From: Streptomyces erythrochromogenes | Lineage (GTDB): Bacteria; Actinomycetota; Actinomycetes; Streptomycetales; Streptomycetaceae | DNA length: 64,000 bases | Assembly (NCBI RefSeq): GCF_036170895.1 | Contig: NZ_CP108036.1 | Location: 3,968,001-4,032,000 of the forward strand | Reading direction: 5' to 3' | Part shown: positions 1-8,487 of the stretch, one piece after another | Layout of the letters: every line of letters begins with the position of its first letter | Position numbering within the stretch: the first letter of the stretch is position 1 | Translations under genes and position numbers: made by a program | Notes under the pieces: generated by a model | The model's input: only the letters and a program-made list of their open reading frames with translations | What the model was told of the DNA's origin: nothing | Databases searched by the model: none

Positions 1-2
1 TC

Positions 3-719
3 AACCCCGAGGTCAACAAGTGGGTGACCCCGATGGGTCCGACCGACCGCCCCGAGTTCGATCCCCGCGAGTTCGTCCGCACCTGCTCGACCCTCTACTC
101 GCTCTCCCGCGAGGGCAGTGATTCCGCGGGCCCGCTGGTGACGGCGCTGACCGTGGCCGTCGTCGAGGCTGCCGAGGAGTACGCCACCACCCAGCGGGGC
201 GGCCGGCTGTCGCTCCCCATGGTCGGGGTCCTGGACGAGGCGGCGAACGTCTGCCGCTGGCGTGCCCTGCCCGACCTCTACTCGCACTACGGATCGCGCG
301 GCATCGTCCTGATGACGATCCTCCAGTCCTGGGCCCAGGGCGTCGAGGTGTGGGGCGACCGGGGCATGGAGAAGCTCTGGTCCGCCGCGAACATCCGGGT
401 CTACGGTGGCGGCGTCTCCGACACCCGCTTCCTCGGCGACCTCTCGGAGCTGGCGGGCGAGTACGAGCTCCGCGAGTACTCCGCGACGCAGGAGGCCGAG
501 TTCGGCGGCTGGTCCGGAAACCGGACGGTGAACGAGTCGGTCCGCCGCGAACGCGTGCTCCAGGTCTCCGACCTGGGCTCGATGCCCCCGGGCCGTGCCC
601 TCGTCCTGGCCTCGGGCACCAAACCGGTCCTGGTGGAGACGATCCCCTGGTGGGAGGGCCCGTACGCCCGCGAGGTCAAGGCCTCCCTGTCCAAGTACGA
701 CCCCGGAGCCGCCCGCTGA
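3..719 (+). CDS. TraG/TraD/VirD4-like ATPase, C-terminal part (5' end outside window)
   Basis: The last 238 residues of a larger protein; the reading frame is open to the left edge, so the true start is outside. The visible part fits the C-terminal half of a P-loop coupling-protein ATPase of the TraM/TraG/VirD4 group, which energises transfer of DNA or protein across membranes. Residues around VGVLDEAANVCRW look like the Walker B strand with a catalytic acidic pair, followed by a stretch (TILQSWAQGVEVWG) typical of the sensor region after it. The Walker A loop must be in the missing part. Such genes also occur as conserved chromosomal copies in Streptomyces, annotated loosely as ATP/GTP-binding or type IV/VI secretion proteins. 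No relaxase or other conjugation gene follows it. Family call fairly sure, biological role unknown. Confidence 0.75.
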   Translation, partial: NPEVNKWVTPMGPTDRPEFDPREFVRTCSTLYSLSREGSDSAGPLVTALTVAVVEAAEEYATTQRGGRLSLPMVGVLDEAANVCRWRALPDLYSHYGSRGIVLMTILQSWAQGVEVWGDRGMEKLWSAANIRVYGGGVSDTRFLGDLSELAGEYELREYSATQEAEFGGWSGNRTVNESVRRERVLQVSDLGSMPPGRALVLASGTKPVLVETIPWWEGPYAREVKASLSKYDPGAAR

Positions 720-794
720 AGTCGCTCCGGTACCGGCTCCGGCAGGCGACCTCCGAGAAACGGATCAGGGCCTTCCTGCGCTTTCCGGGGCTCG

Positions 795-1073
795 TCAGAA
801 GGGGCGGGGCGACATGATGTGGGGCTCTATGGCCGGGGCCTCGAAGACGCAGCGGGGGATGCCCGGGCCGGGGGTGGCGCGGACGGAGACCTTCGTCGGG
901 GGGTCCGTCGGGAGCTCGACACGGACGGTCACGGGGTGGTCGTGGTGGGTCGTCGCGTGGCCCGTCTCCTTGCCGTCGACCAGGACCTCGACGACCGCGG
1001 TGCGGCCGGTCTGGACCGTGGCACTGACCGAGTGGCCCGCGTGGTCGATGTGGAAGTGATGCCGCCGCCTCAT
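795..1073 (-). CDS. Small conserved hypothetical protein, His-rich N terminus
   Basis: Encodes 92 residues. I chose the ATG preceded by a strong GGGAGG ribosome site 7 bases upstream; the open frame continues 15 codons further but those are low-complexity. The N terminus has three basic residues followed by a His-rich stretch (HHFHIDHAGH), then alternating hydrophobic/polar residues suggesting a small beta-sheet domain. There is no signal peptide, membrane segment or recognisable catalytic motif. It lies about 50 bases downstream of another unknown gene on the same strand, so the two may be cotranscribed. I do not recognise the family. The His cluster could bind metal, but that is a guess. 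Confidence 0.6.
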   Translation of the reverse strand: MRRRHHFHIDHAGHSVSATVQTGRTAVVEVLVDGKETGHATTHHDHPVTVRVELPTDPPTKVSVRATPGPGIPRCVFEAPAIEPHIMSPRPF

Positions 1074-1121
1074 GAGACCGCCTCCCGCCGCTGCCCCCAC
1101 GTCCAGGGTAGCCAACACCCC

Positions 1122-1616
1122 CTAGAAGCTCTCGTGGAGTGCGGCCAGTTCCGTGCGGGCCAGGGACGGGAGGTCCGGGGAGGGGGCTGCCGCGGCGAGG
1201 GCGTCGAGGTGGTCGAGGACCGCGGCGACGGTGGTGAAGGGGCCGACCGGGCGGAGCAGCCAGAGGCGGCCCCGGGGGCGTGGCGGGAGGCCGAGGGCGG
1301 CGAGGGCCGCGTCGGCCTCCCGGTCGAGTTCGCGCAGGTCGGGATCGGGGAGCGGGGCGCACTCCACGCCGGTGATGTGGCCGTGGCCGTCGAGTTCGGT
1401 GTCCACGGCCCAGTGGGTGGAGCGGTCGGGGATCCAGGTGCGGGCCGCGGGGGGCCAGACGTACGGGAGGAAGACCCAGCGCAGGTCCTCGGGGGCCAGC
1501 TCCCAGCCGAGCACCTCCAGCTCCCGCATCTCCGGCAGCTGGTCCGCCTCCAGCTCGCTGCGGCCGGTGCGGCGCTGTGCGAGCGGGTGCGGTGTTCCGT
1601 CCTCGTCCCACGACAT
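1122..1616 (-). CDS. Conserved hypothetical protein, 164 aa
   Basis: A 164-residue soluble, acidic protein with many tryptophans and prolines (segment LRWVFLPYVWPP near residues 45-60). No signal peptide, membrane helix or known catalytic motif is visible. The C-terminal third is helical and alanine/leucine-rich (VAAVLDHLDALAAAAPSP). The ATG start has a sensible length and the codon use matches neighbouring genes, so it is very likely real. It precedes the small His-rich protein on the same strand. Function is not recognisable from sequence. Confidence 0.65.
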   Translation of the reverse strand: MSWDEDGTPHPLAQRRTGRSELEADQLPEMRELEVLGWELAPEDLRWVFLPYVWPPAARTWIPDRSTHWAVDTELDGHGHITGVECAPLPDPDLRELDREADAALAALGLPPRPRGRLWLLRPVGPFTTVAAVLDHLDALAAAAPSPDLPSLARTELAALHESF

Positions 1617-1674
1617 GCGGGCACGCTATCCGAAGCGGTGACGGATCCTCGTGACCTGCGCCGCGGGAGACCCG

Positions 1675-2259
1675 TCACGCGTCCAGGGGGTTGGCCGCGA
1701 TGCGGGCGGCCGCGCCGCTCGCGACGTAGGCGGCGGCCGCGCAGGCGGGCTTGCGCTCCGCCTGGTCCTCGACGAGGGCGGTGAAGACGGGGCCGAAGCC
1801 GGCGCGCGGGTGGGCGGCGAGGAGGCCTGCCGTGAAGGACGGGTCGAACTCGGCGAGGCGCAGGCCGGAGACGTCGGCGCTGGTGCCCACCTGCAGGAGG
1901 TGGCTCTCGGCGTCCTCGGCCGCGCCCACGTCGTCCCGCATGTGCAGGACGATGATCTCCTCGGCGCGGGCCCGGCGGTCCGCCGGCCAGCCCAGGCCCG
2001 CCGTCAGGACGCGGGCCACGTGGCCGCCCGCCTCCTCGAAGGGCAGGGTGTGGCTGTCGAACGGCGCGGTCAGGCCCAGGTCGTGCAGGAGGGCCGCCAC
2101 GTAGAAGAGCTCCCGGTCGTACTCCAGGCCGTGGTCCTGCGCGTACCGCGCGCCGAAGGCGTAGGAGCGCACGGAGTGGTTCAGGAGCGCCGTGTCCGCG
2201 TACTCCGACGCGATCTCCAGGGCGGCCCGGGCTGAGTTGGTGTCAAGCGTCCACGTCAT
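1675..2259 (-). CDS. HD-domain phosphohydrolase-like protein (cyanamide-hydratase-like)
   Basis: A 194-residue protein with an HD domain. The paired metal ligands are seen in HSVRSYAFG (first His) and LLHDLGL (the HD doublet), with IIVLHMRDD further on as a candidate later His ligand. HD proteins hydrolyse phosphoesters or, in the cyanamide-hydratase branch, hydrate nitriles; length and layout resemble that branch. It lies 6 bases after the stop of the cytosine-deaminase-like gene on the same strand, so the two form one transcription unit. That pairing suggests a role in catabolism of a small nitrogen compound. The exact substrate cannot be told. Confidence 0.75.
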   Translation of the reverse strand: MTWTLDTNSARAALEIASEYADTALLNHSVRSYAFGARYAQDHGLEYDRELFYVAALLHDLGLTAPFDSHTLPFEEAGGHVARVLTAGLGWPADRRARAEEIIVLHMRDDVGAAEDAESHLLQVGTSADVSGLRLAEFDPSFTAGLLAAHPRAGFGPVFTALVEDQAERKPACAAAAYVASGAAARIAANPLDA

Positions 2260-2265
2260 GGCACG

Positions 2266-3567
2266 TCAGCGTAGGCGGCGGGTGAAGTCGACGTCCGACG
2301 GGGGCTCGCCGGGCCACGCCAGCCGGGTCGGGGCGGGCGGGGTCTCGGCGAGGACGGAGCCGCGCGAGACCACGTACCGCGGGCGCACCTGGCGGCGGAT
2401 CGCCTCCTCGGGCGAGGGCGCGGGCAGGAGGACGAAGGAGGCGGGGGCGCCGGCGGTGATGCCGTACTCGTCGGCACCGAGGCCGAGGACGCGCGCCGCA
2501 CGGTCCGTCACCATCGAGAAGGCCACCGGGATGTCGTCGGCGCCGGTGAGCTGGGCGGCGTACAGGCCGACGAGGGCGGTCTGGAGCGGGTTGGCGGTGC
2601 CGAGGGCGTTCCAGGGGTCCATCACGTCGTCATGGCCGAAGGCCACGTTGACCCCGGCCGCCAGCATCTCCCGGACCTGGGTGAGGCCGCGCCGCTTGGG
2701 GTAGGCGTCGAAGCGGCCCTGGAGGTTGAGGTTGGCGAAGGGGTTGGCGACCAGGTTGATGCCCGAACGGGACAGCAGCCGCTGGAGTTTGAAGCTGTAG
2801 GCGCCGTTGTAGGAGCCCATGGCCGTCGTGTGGGAGGCGGTGGCCCGCTCGCGCAGGCCCGAGCGCAGGGCGAGGGTGGCCAGCACCTCCACGAAGCGGG
2901 ACTGCTCGTCGTCGATCTCGTCGCAGTGGGCGTCCACCCGAAGGCCGTGCTCCTCCGCCAGCGCGAAGGCGGTCCGCAGCGAGGCGACGCCGTCCTCGCG
3001 GGTGTCCTCGAAGTGCGGGATCGCGCCGACGACGTCCGCCCCGCGGGCGACGGCCTCGCGCAGCAGCGCCTCGCCGTCGGGGAAGGAGACGATGCCCTCC
3101 TGCGGGAAGGCGACGATCTGCAGGTCCACGACGTCCCGCACCCGGTCGCGCACCTCCGCCAGCGCGTCGAGCGCGGTGAGGGACGGGTCGGTGACGTCGC
3201 AGTGCGTACGGACGTGCAGCACGCCGTGGGCGGCCTGCCAGCGCAGCACCTCGGTGGCCCGCTCGATCACGTCCTCGCGGGTCAGGGTGCGCTTGCGCTC
3301 GCTCCAGCAGGCGATGCCCTCCCACAGGGTGCCGGAGGCGTTGGGCCGCGGCTCGCCGGCGGTCAGCGCCGTGTCGAGGTGGATGTGCGGTTCGACGAAG
3401 GTTGCGGTGAGCAGGCCGCCGTGCGCCTCGATGAGGATGCCGGTGGCCGGCGGTTCCTTCTGGTCGTCGTAGGGGACGACCCGCGCGATGCGGCCGTCCT
3501 CCCCGACCTCGACGTCGGACAGGCCTGATGTGTGGAGCAGCCGGGCGCCCCGGACGATCATCCGCAT
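2266..3567 (-). CDS. Cytosine deaminase / amidohydrolase family protein
   Basis: A 433-residue TIM-barrel amidohydrolase of the cytosine deaminase (CodA) type. The metal-binding H-x-H is in VEPHIHLDTAL (near residue 60). The catalytic His and Glu are in DAHCDEIDDEQ (about 215-225), another His in ASHTTAMGSYNG, and the metal-binding Asp in FGHDDVMDPWNALG (about 312). These match the metal ligands and proton shuttle of E. coli CodA in order and spacing, so the enzyme should be active. It likely deaminates cytosine or a related pyrimidine, creatinine or triazine-type ring, feeding nitrogen salvage. The HD-domain gene follows at once. Substrate specificity is inferred from family only. Confidence 0.85.
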   Translation of the reverse strand: MRMIVRGARLLHTSGLSDVEVGEDGRIARVVPYDDQKEPPATGILIEAHGGLLTATFVEPHIHLDTALTAGEPRPNASGTLWEGIACWSERKRTLTREDVIERATEVLRWQAAHGVLHVRTHCDVTDPSLTALDALAEVRDRVRDVVDLQIVAFPQEGIVSFPDGEALLREAVARGADVVGAIPHFEDTREDGVASLRTAFALAEEHGLRVDAHCDEIDDEQSRFVEVLATLALRSGLRERATASHTTAMGSYNGAYSFKLQRLLSRSGINLVANPFANLNLQGRFDAYPKRRGLTQVREMLAAGVNVAFGHDDVMDPWNALGTANPLQTALVGLYAAQLTGADDIPVAFSMVTDRAARVLGLGADEYGITAGAPASFVLLPAPSPEEAIRRQVRPRYVVSRGSVLAETPPAPTRLAWPGEPPSDVDFTRRLR

Positions 3568-3606
3568 GGCGCCAGCGTACGGAGGAAGGCGGTCGGCCGC
3601 GCTGGT

Positions 3607-3774
3607 TCAGCCGCGCTTGGCCTGGGCCTTCTGCTGCATGCCGCGCGTCTTCGCCGCCGTGGAGTGCGGGTCCTTGACCGCGGCCTTCGCACGGGCCTCG
3701 GCGGCCGTGTTCTTCGCCATCGCGCGTTCGGAGTCCTGGTGCATGTGGTGGCCGGTGCGGGCCTTCTTGGCCAT
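3607..3774 (-). CDS. Small basic conserved protein, 55 aa
   Basis: A 55-residue, Lys/Ala-rich basic protein starting MAKKARTGHHMHQ. The ATG is preceded by an excellent AAGGAGG ribosome site, which decides the start and argues for real translation even though the frame continues far upstream without a stop. No membrane segment. Composition (many K, A, Q, no hydrophobic core) suggests a disordered or nucleic-acid-binding polypeptide. It is divergent from the S9 peptidase gene. The family is not recognised. Confidence 0.65.
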   Translation of the reverse strand: MAKKARTGHHMHQDSERAMAKNTAAEARAKAAVKDPHSTAAKTRGMQQKAQAKRG

Positions 3775-3861
3775 GATCGTTCCTCCTTGGAGTACGGGTT
3801 CCACTGTGCGCCCGTTCGGAGCAGTCGGCATCCCGGGGGCGGCTGCGGCCACAATGGGCGC

Positions 3862-5673
3862 ATGACCAGCGACAGCGAGATCACCCCCGAGACGCCCGAC
3901 TGGGAGAAGAGGTTCCGTGCGCCGCGCGTCGGGCTGCCCGACTGGGCCGAGGACGCCCCGGACCGTTCGCTCTTCGTCTCCAACGCGACCGGCACCTTCG
4001 AGATCTACGCCTGGGACCGCGCCACCGGCCTGCAGCGGCAGGCCACCGACCGCCCCAACGGCACCACCGACGGCACCCTCTCCCCCGACGGCGAGTGGAT
4101 CTGGTGGTTCTCCGACACCGACGGCGACGAGTTCGGCACGTGGGTGCGCCAGCCCTTCGCGGGCGGCCCCGACGAACCGGCCACCCCCGGCCTGGAGCCC
4201 TCGTACCCGGCGGGGCTGGCCATCGGGCGCGACGGCACCACCGTCGTCGGGCGCTCCACGGACGAGGACGGCTCGACCATCCACGTGGTCCGCCCGGACC
4301 GCTCCGAGCCCACGGTGGTCTACCGGCACCGGGAGTCCGCCGGCGTCGGCGACCTGTCGCACGACGGCACCCTGCTGGCCGTCGAGCACACCGAGCACGG
4401 CGACGCGATGCACTCCGCCCTGCGCGTCCTCACCCTCGACGGGACCACCGTCGCCGAGCTGGACGACTCCCGCGGCGGGACCGAGGAGCTCGGCCTGGAG
4501 GTGCTCGGCTTCGCCCCGGTCGCGGGCGACACGCGGCTGCTCATCGGCCACCAGCGGCGCGGCCGCTGGGAGCCGCTGGTGTGGGACGTGGCCACCGGCG
4601 CCGAGCAGGAGCTCGCGATCGACCTGCCGGGCGACGTCAGTGCCGAGTGGTACCCGGACGGCTCCGCGCTGCTGGTCGCGCACAGCTTCGAGGCGCGCAG
4701 CGAGCTGTGGCGCTACGACCTGGCCGCGGGGGAGCTCGTGCGCGTGGACACGCCGCCGGGGACGGTGTCGGGGGCCACCGCGCGGCCCGACGGGACGGTG
4801 GAGTACCTCTGGTCCTCGGCCGCCGAGCCCTCGGCGGTACGGTCCACCGCGGGCGGCGTCGTCCTGGACCCGCCGGGCCCCCGGCCGCCGGGCTCGGTGG
4901 CCGTGGAGGACGCCTGGGTGGAGGGTCCGGGCGGCCGGATCCACGCGCTCGTACAGCGCCCGGCGGGCCACGGCGACGGCCCCTTCCCGACGATCTTCGA
5001 GATCCACGGCGGGCCGACCTGGCACGACAGCGACGCCTTCGCCGCGACCCCGGCTGCCTGGCTGGACCACGGCTTCGCGGTGGTCCGGGTCAACTACCGG
5101 GGCTCGACGGGCTACGGCCGCGAGTGGACCGACGCCCTCAAGCACCGGGTCGGCCTGATCGAGCTGGAGGACATCGAGGCGGTCCGCGCGTGGGCGGTCT
5201 CGTCGGGCCTCGCGGACCCGGAGCGGCTCGTGCTGTCGGGCGGCTCCTGGGGCGGGTACCTGGCGCTGCTGGGCCTTGGCACGCAGCCCGACGCCTGGGC
5301 CGTGGGGCTGGCCGCCGTACCGGTCGCGGACTACGTGACGGCCTACCACGACGAGATGGAGGCGCTGAAGGCCCTGGACCGCACCCTCTTCGGCGGTACG
5401 CCGGAGGAGGTCCCGGACCGGTTCGAGGCGTCCTCCCCGCTGACGTACGTGGACGAGGTGAAGGCCCCGGTGCACATCGCGGCCGGCGTGAACGACCCGC
5501 GCTGCCCGATCCGGCAGATCGACAACTACGTGGACCGGCTCGCGGCGCGCGGGGCGGTGCACGAGGTGTACCGGTACGACGCGGGGCACGGTTCGCTGGT
5601 CGTGGAGGAGCGGATCAAGCAGGTCCGGATGGAGCTGGAGTTCGCGCTGAAGCACCTGCCCGCCCGACCCTGA
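3862..5673 (+). CDS. S9 family prolyl oligopeptidase / acylaminoacyl-peptidase-like
   Basis: A 603-residue serine peptidase. The N-terminal two thirds carry repeated WD-like beta-propeller blades (for example the SPDGEWIWWFSDTDGDE segment), and the C-terminal ~250 residues an alpha/beta-hydrolase domain. The nucleophile is in SGGSWGGYLALLG (G-x-S-x-G-G), the acid in AAGVNDPRCP and the catalytic His in YDAGHGSL, so the triad is complete. No signal peptide: cytoplasmic. Enzymes of this family cleave short or N-acylated peptides. The start ATG at MTSDSEITPETPDW was preferred over the longer upstream frame, which runs through the divergent small gene and has non-conserved composition. Confidence 0.9.
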   Translation: MTSDSEITPETPDWEKRFRAPRVGLPDWAEDAPDRSLFVSNATGTFEIYAWDRATGLQRQATDRPNGTTDGTLSPDGEWIWWFSDTDGDEFGTWVRQPFAGGPDEPATPGLEPSYPAGLAIGRDGTTVVGRSTDEDGSTIHVVRPDRSEPTVVYRHRESAGVGDLSHDGTLLAVEHTEHGDAMHSALRVLTLDGTTVAELDDSRGGTEELGLEVLGFAPVAGDTRLLIGHQRRGRWEPLVWDVATGAEQELAIDLPGDVSAEWYPDGSALLVAHSFEARSELWRYDLAAGELVRVDTPPGTVSGATARPDGTVEYLWSSAAEPSAVRSTAGGVVLDPPGPRPPGSVAVEDAWVEGPGGRIHALVQRPAGHGDGPFPTIFEIHGGPTWHDSDAFAATPAAWLDHGFAVVRVNYRGSTGYGREWTDALKHRVGLIELEDIEAVRAWAVSSGLADPERLVLSGGSWGGYLALLGLGTQPDAWAVGLAAVPVADYVTAYHDEMEALKALDRTLFGGTPEEVPDRFEASSPLTYVDEVKAPVHIAAGVNDPRCPIRQIDNYVDRLAARGAVHEVYRYDAGHGSLVVEERIKQVRMELEFALKHLPARP

Positions 5674-5710
5674 GGACCGGTGGCCGGTGCACCCCCCGTA
5701 CCGTGGTGGG

Positions 5711-6526
5711 GTGCACCGGTTTCTCCTGACCCCGCGCTGGTGGGGGATCAACGTCTTCGTCGCGCTCGCGGTCCCCTTCTGCCTGTTCATGGGGTCCTGG
5801 CAGCTCGGCCGGTTCGAGGCGCGTGTCGACAGCCACCGGGAAGCGACCGCCGAGCGGCCCGTCGACCAGGTGGCCGCCCCTCTGGACTCGCTGCTGCCGG
5901 TCGACACGGAGACCTCCGGACGGCTGGCTTCCGCGTCCGGGGAGTACGCCGAGCAGATGCTGGTGCCCGAGCGGCGGCTCGACGGCGCGTCCGGCTTCTA
6001 CGTCCTGACGCTGCTGAAGACCGACTCCGGCAAGACCCTCCCGGTGGTCCGGGGCTGGCTGCCGGGCACGGCGGACCCCGCGAAGGCGCCGGCCGCGCCG
6101 ACGGGCCGGGTCGAGGTGTCCGGGGCCCTGCAGGCCTCGGAGAACTCGGGCACCAAGGGGGTCCACGCGCAGGGCGGTCTGCCCGCCGGGCAGCTCGGCG
6201 TGATCGCCGCGGCCACGCTGGTCAACATCGTCCCGCACGACCTGTACGACGCCTGGCTGACGGTGCAGACCCCGGTGGACGGGATGCTTCCGGTACCCGC
6301 GCAGGCGCCGACGAACACCGGGCTGGACCTCAAGGCCTTCCAGAACCTCGGCTACACCGGCGAGTGGTTCGTCTTCGTCGCCTTCGTGCTCTTCATGTGG
6401 TTCCGGCTCTACCGCCGCGAGGTGGAGACGCTGCGCGACGCGGAGGCGGGCCTCGTCGACCCGGCCGACCCCGCCGACCCCGCCGCGCAGGATCAGTCGT
6501 CGATCGGGATCGCACCCGTCCGGTAG
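5711..6526 (+). CDS. SURF1 family cytochrome oxidase biogenesis protein
   Basis: About 271 residues with SURF1 topology. A transmembrane helix near the N terminus (NVFVALAVPFCLFMGSWQLGRFE, split by the conserved G-x-W-Q) is followed by an extracytoplasmic domain with the family's RGWLPG-like motif, and a second helix near the C terminus (WFVFVAFVLFMWFRLYRRE). SURF1 helps assemble haem-copper cytochrome c oxidase. I chose the GTG at 5711 because family members begin a few residues before TPRWWG; an ATG 24 bases upstream would add only a non-conserved extension. The 3' end overlaps the convergent membrane protein gene by 34 bases. Confidence 0.85.
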   Translation: MHRFLLTPRWWGINVFVALAVPFCLFMGSWQLGRFEARVDSHREATAERPVDQVAAPLDSLLPVDTETSGRLASASGEYAEQMLVPERRLDGASGFYVLTLLKTDSGKTLPVVRGWLPGTADPAKAPAAPTGRVEVSGALQASENSGTKGVHAQGGLPAGQLGVIAAATLVNIVPHDLYDAWLTVQTPVDGMLPVPAQAPTNTGLDLKAFQNLGYTGEWFVFVAFVLFMWFRLYRREVETLRDAEAGLVDPADPADPAAQDQSSIGIAPVR

Positions 6527-7587
6527 ACCGTGCCGCCGCAGGCGTCGGGGATCGACGTCCGCGTCGTCGGGGCGCCGCCCGTCGGGGGGGTGTGGGTCAC
6601 CTCGACGACGCTCGGCGCCTGGGGCGTGCCCGTCTGGGGTTCCGACGCGGCACCGCTGCCGGGATCGCCCGAAGTGCCCGCCGAGCCGGTCTGCGGCGGC
6701 TTGACGCTCCCGTCCGCGCCGTTCGCCGCGCAGGGCTCGCCCGGCGGCACCCACGCGAAGCGGACCTCGTAGGACTTGTTCGGCGGGAGCACCACCACCG
6801 ACGCCTCCGCCGACGGGTCGGGCAGCAGCCCGCTGCCCGGGCCGCCCGCGGTGTGGCCGACCACGGCGACCCCGGAGCCCGGAACGAGCGTCGCGACGGG
6901 CGCGGAGGCCGCGGTCACGGTGTCCCGGCCGGTGACGGCACAGCCCTGCGCGGAGACGTTGGTGACCCGGAAGCCGCCGGCCACCCGGCCGTCGCCCTCC
7001 GGGTTGCGCACGAAGCCCACGACGCCCAGCTGCTCGGCACCGCATCCGGGCACGCCCGGGGCGGCCACCGGCGGCATCGGGCCCGTGCCCGCCGCAGAAC
7101 CGGCCGCGGAACCGGCCGGTCCGCCGGAGGCGCCGGTGCCCGCCGGGCCCGATGTCGAGCCGCCGGCCGTGGCGCCGCCCTGCGAGGGGTCCGGCTGCCC
7201 GGTGGCGCCGCCCGCATCCGGGGCGCCGCTGTGGGAGCCGCCGGCCTTCGGGTAGGCCCCGTATCCGTTCTGGTGCGGGTCGGACGCGCCGCCCTGCTTG
7301 TCGCCGGCGTGCGCCTCGTGCCCGGCCATGGCGTGGCGGTCCGCGGCCGTTCCCTCGCCGCCCGCCAGGTGCAGGGCGGCCGGGATCGCGGTGCCCGCGA
7401 GCAGCGCGGCCGCGGCCGCGCCGACGACGGCCCGGCGCCTGCGGGCCCGCCGCCGCGCGGGAACGGCGTGCAGGATGCGCTCCAGCGCGTCCTCGGAGGG
7501 CTGGAGGCCCTCGACGGCCCCGTGCAGGAGGATCCGCAGCTCGTCTTCGCCGCCCGCGCCGGCCGGCGCCGTGTGGTCGTCCATCAT
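6493..7587 (-). CDS. Single-pass membrane protein coupled to SigE-family sigma factor (possible anti-sigma or sensor)
   Basis: A 364-residue protein with a short cytoplasmic N terminus, an arginine cluster and one transmembrane helix (AVVGAAAAALLAGTAIPAAL, about residues 54-73). A long Gly/Ser/Pro/Ala-rich linker with repeated SAAGSAAG-type stretches follows, then an extracytoplasmic beta-rich domain with two Cys pairs (PGCGAEQL, QGCAVTG, EPCAANG, DACGGT). The start ATG overlaps the sigma-factor stop by 4 bases (ATGA), so the two are translationally coupled. The layout is that of a membrane regulator partnered with its sigma factor, but I see no typical zinc-binding anti-sigma HxxxCxxC. Another possibility is a surface protein controlled by the sigma factor. 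The 3' end overlaps the SURF1 gene by 34 bases. Confidence 0.75.
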   Translation of the reverse strand: MMDDHTAPAGAGGEDELRILLHGAVEGLQPSEDALERILHAVPARRRARRRRAVVGAAAAALLAGTAIPAALHLAGGEGTAADRHAMAGHEAHAGDKQGGASDPHQNGYGAYPKAGGSHSGAPDAGGATGQPDPSQGGATAGGSTSGPAGTGASGGPAGSAAGSAAGTGPMPPVAAPGVPGCGAEQLGVVGFVRNPEGDGRVAGGFRVTNVSAQGCAVTGRDTVTAASAPVATLVPGSGVAVVGHTAGGPGSGLLPDPSAEASVVVLPPNKSYEVRFAWVPPGEPCAANGADGSVKPPQTGSAGTSGDPGSGAASEPQTGTPQAPSVVEVTHTPPTGGAPTTRTSIPDACGGTVYRTGAIPIDD

Positions 7588-8318
7588 GACTGCGCAGCCT
7601 CCATCGCCACCCGCAGCGCGGCAATACCCCGCGATCCGTACGCCTTGACCGAGCCGAGCGATATCCCCAGCGTCTCGGCGACCTGGGATTCCGTCATGTC
7701 CGCGAAGTAGCGCAGCACCAGCACCTCGCGCTGGCGACGCTGGAGTCCGCGCATCGCCTTGATCAGGTCGTCCCGTTCCAGCTGGTCGTACGCGCCCTCT
7801 TCGGCGCTCGCCATGTCCGGCATGGGCTTCGACAGCAGCTTGAGGCCGAGGATGCGCCGGCGCAGGGCTGACCGCGAGAGGTTCACGACGGTCTGGCGCA
7901 GGTACGCCAGGGTCTTCTCGCGGTCGCGGACCCGGTTGCGTGCCGAGTGCACGCGGATGAACGCCTCCTGCACCACGTCCTCGCAGGAGGCGGTGTCGTC
8001 GAGGAGCAGCGCGGCGAGGCCGAGGAGCGAGCGGTAGTGCGCCTGGTAGGTCGCCGTGAGGTGGTCGACGGTGGTACCGGCCACCACCTCGGCCGTCTCG
8101 TCCTTGCCGGTCGCCTCCGCCTCAGCGCTGTCGCGCTGCGCGGGCACGAGGCCGCCCGGGACCGGTGCGGCGGACCGTGCGGGGGCCTCCGGGGTCCCCG
8201 TCGGCGGGACGGGAACGATCACGGGGAGACCGCCGCCGGGCGTGCGGAAATCCCGGCGCGGCGGGAGGATCCCCGTGCGTGCCGGTAGGACGGCCAGTTC
8301 GAGCAGTGCCTCTGCCAC
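7584..8318 (-). CDS. SigE-family extracytoplasmic-function RNA polymerase sigma factor
   Basis: A 244-residue ECF sigma factor. Region 2 is seen in LTATYQAHYRSLLGLAALLL and CEDVVQEAFIRVH, which contacts core polymerase and the -10 element. Region 4 is in GLQRRQREVLVLRYFADMTE then SQVAETLGISLGSVKAYGSRG, the helix-turn-helix reading the -35. The first ~75 residues are proline-rich and not conserved in such factors, so an internal start nearer region 2 is possible; the ATG used is the first in frame. The downstream membrane protein overlaps by ATGA. The sigma-70 family fold is certain; the inducing signal is unknown. Confidence 0.88.
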   Translation of the reverse strand: MAEALLELAVLPARTGILPPRRDFRTPGGGLPVIVPVPPTGTPEAPARSAAPVPGGLVPAQRDSAEAEATGKDETAEVVAGTTVDHLTATYQAHYRSLLGLAALLLDDTASCEDVVQEAFIRVHSARNRVRDREKTLAYLRQTVVNLSRSALRRRILGLKLLSKPMPDMASAEEGAYDQLERDDLIKAMRGLQRRQREVLVLRYFADMTESQVAETLGISLGSVKAYGSRGIAALRVAMEAAQS

Positions 8319-8487
8319 GCCTGTAGGACACGCGTCCCCCCGTCAGGGTTGTACGCGCGTGGAAGCCTCAACAGAGAAATCCGTATTGCGCTCATGCGTA
8401 CCCGCTCTTCCCGATTGCCCCGTCCAGCGAAACGGCAGTCGGGCCATCACCTTGATCAAGGGATCGGCACCGATCCTACAAAGCGAA

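Noticed and set aside
2192..2704. Plus-strand frame across the HD and deaminase genes
   Set aside because: Ser/Arg/Thr-rich shadow frame without ribosome site, opposite a metal-dependent deaminase with complete ligands.
3607..5907. Very long minus-strand open frame (over 760 codons) opposite the S9 peptidase
   Set aside because: Composition is Arg/Gly/Pro/Val shadow of a GC-rich gene; no motif, while the plus strand encodes a complete peptidase with catalytic triad. Only its last 55 codons (3607-3774) look like a real gene, and they have their own ribosome site.
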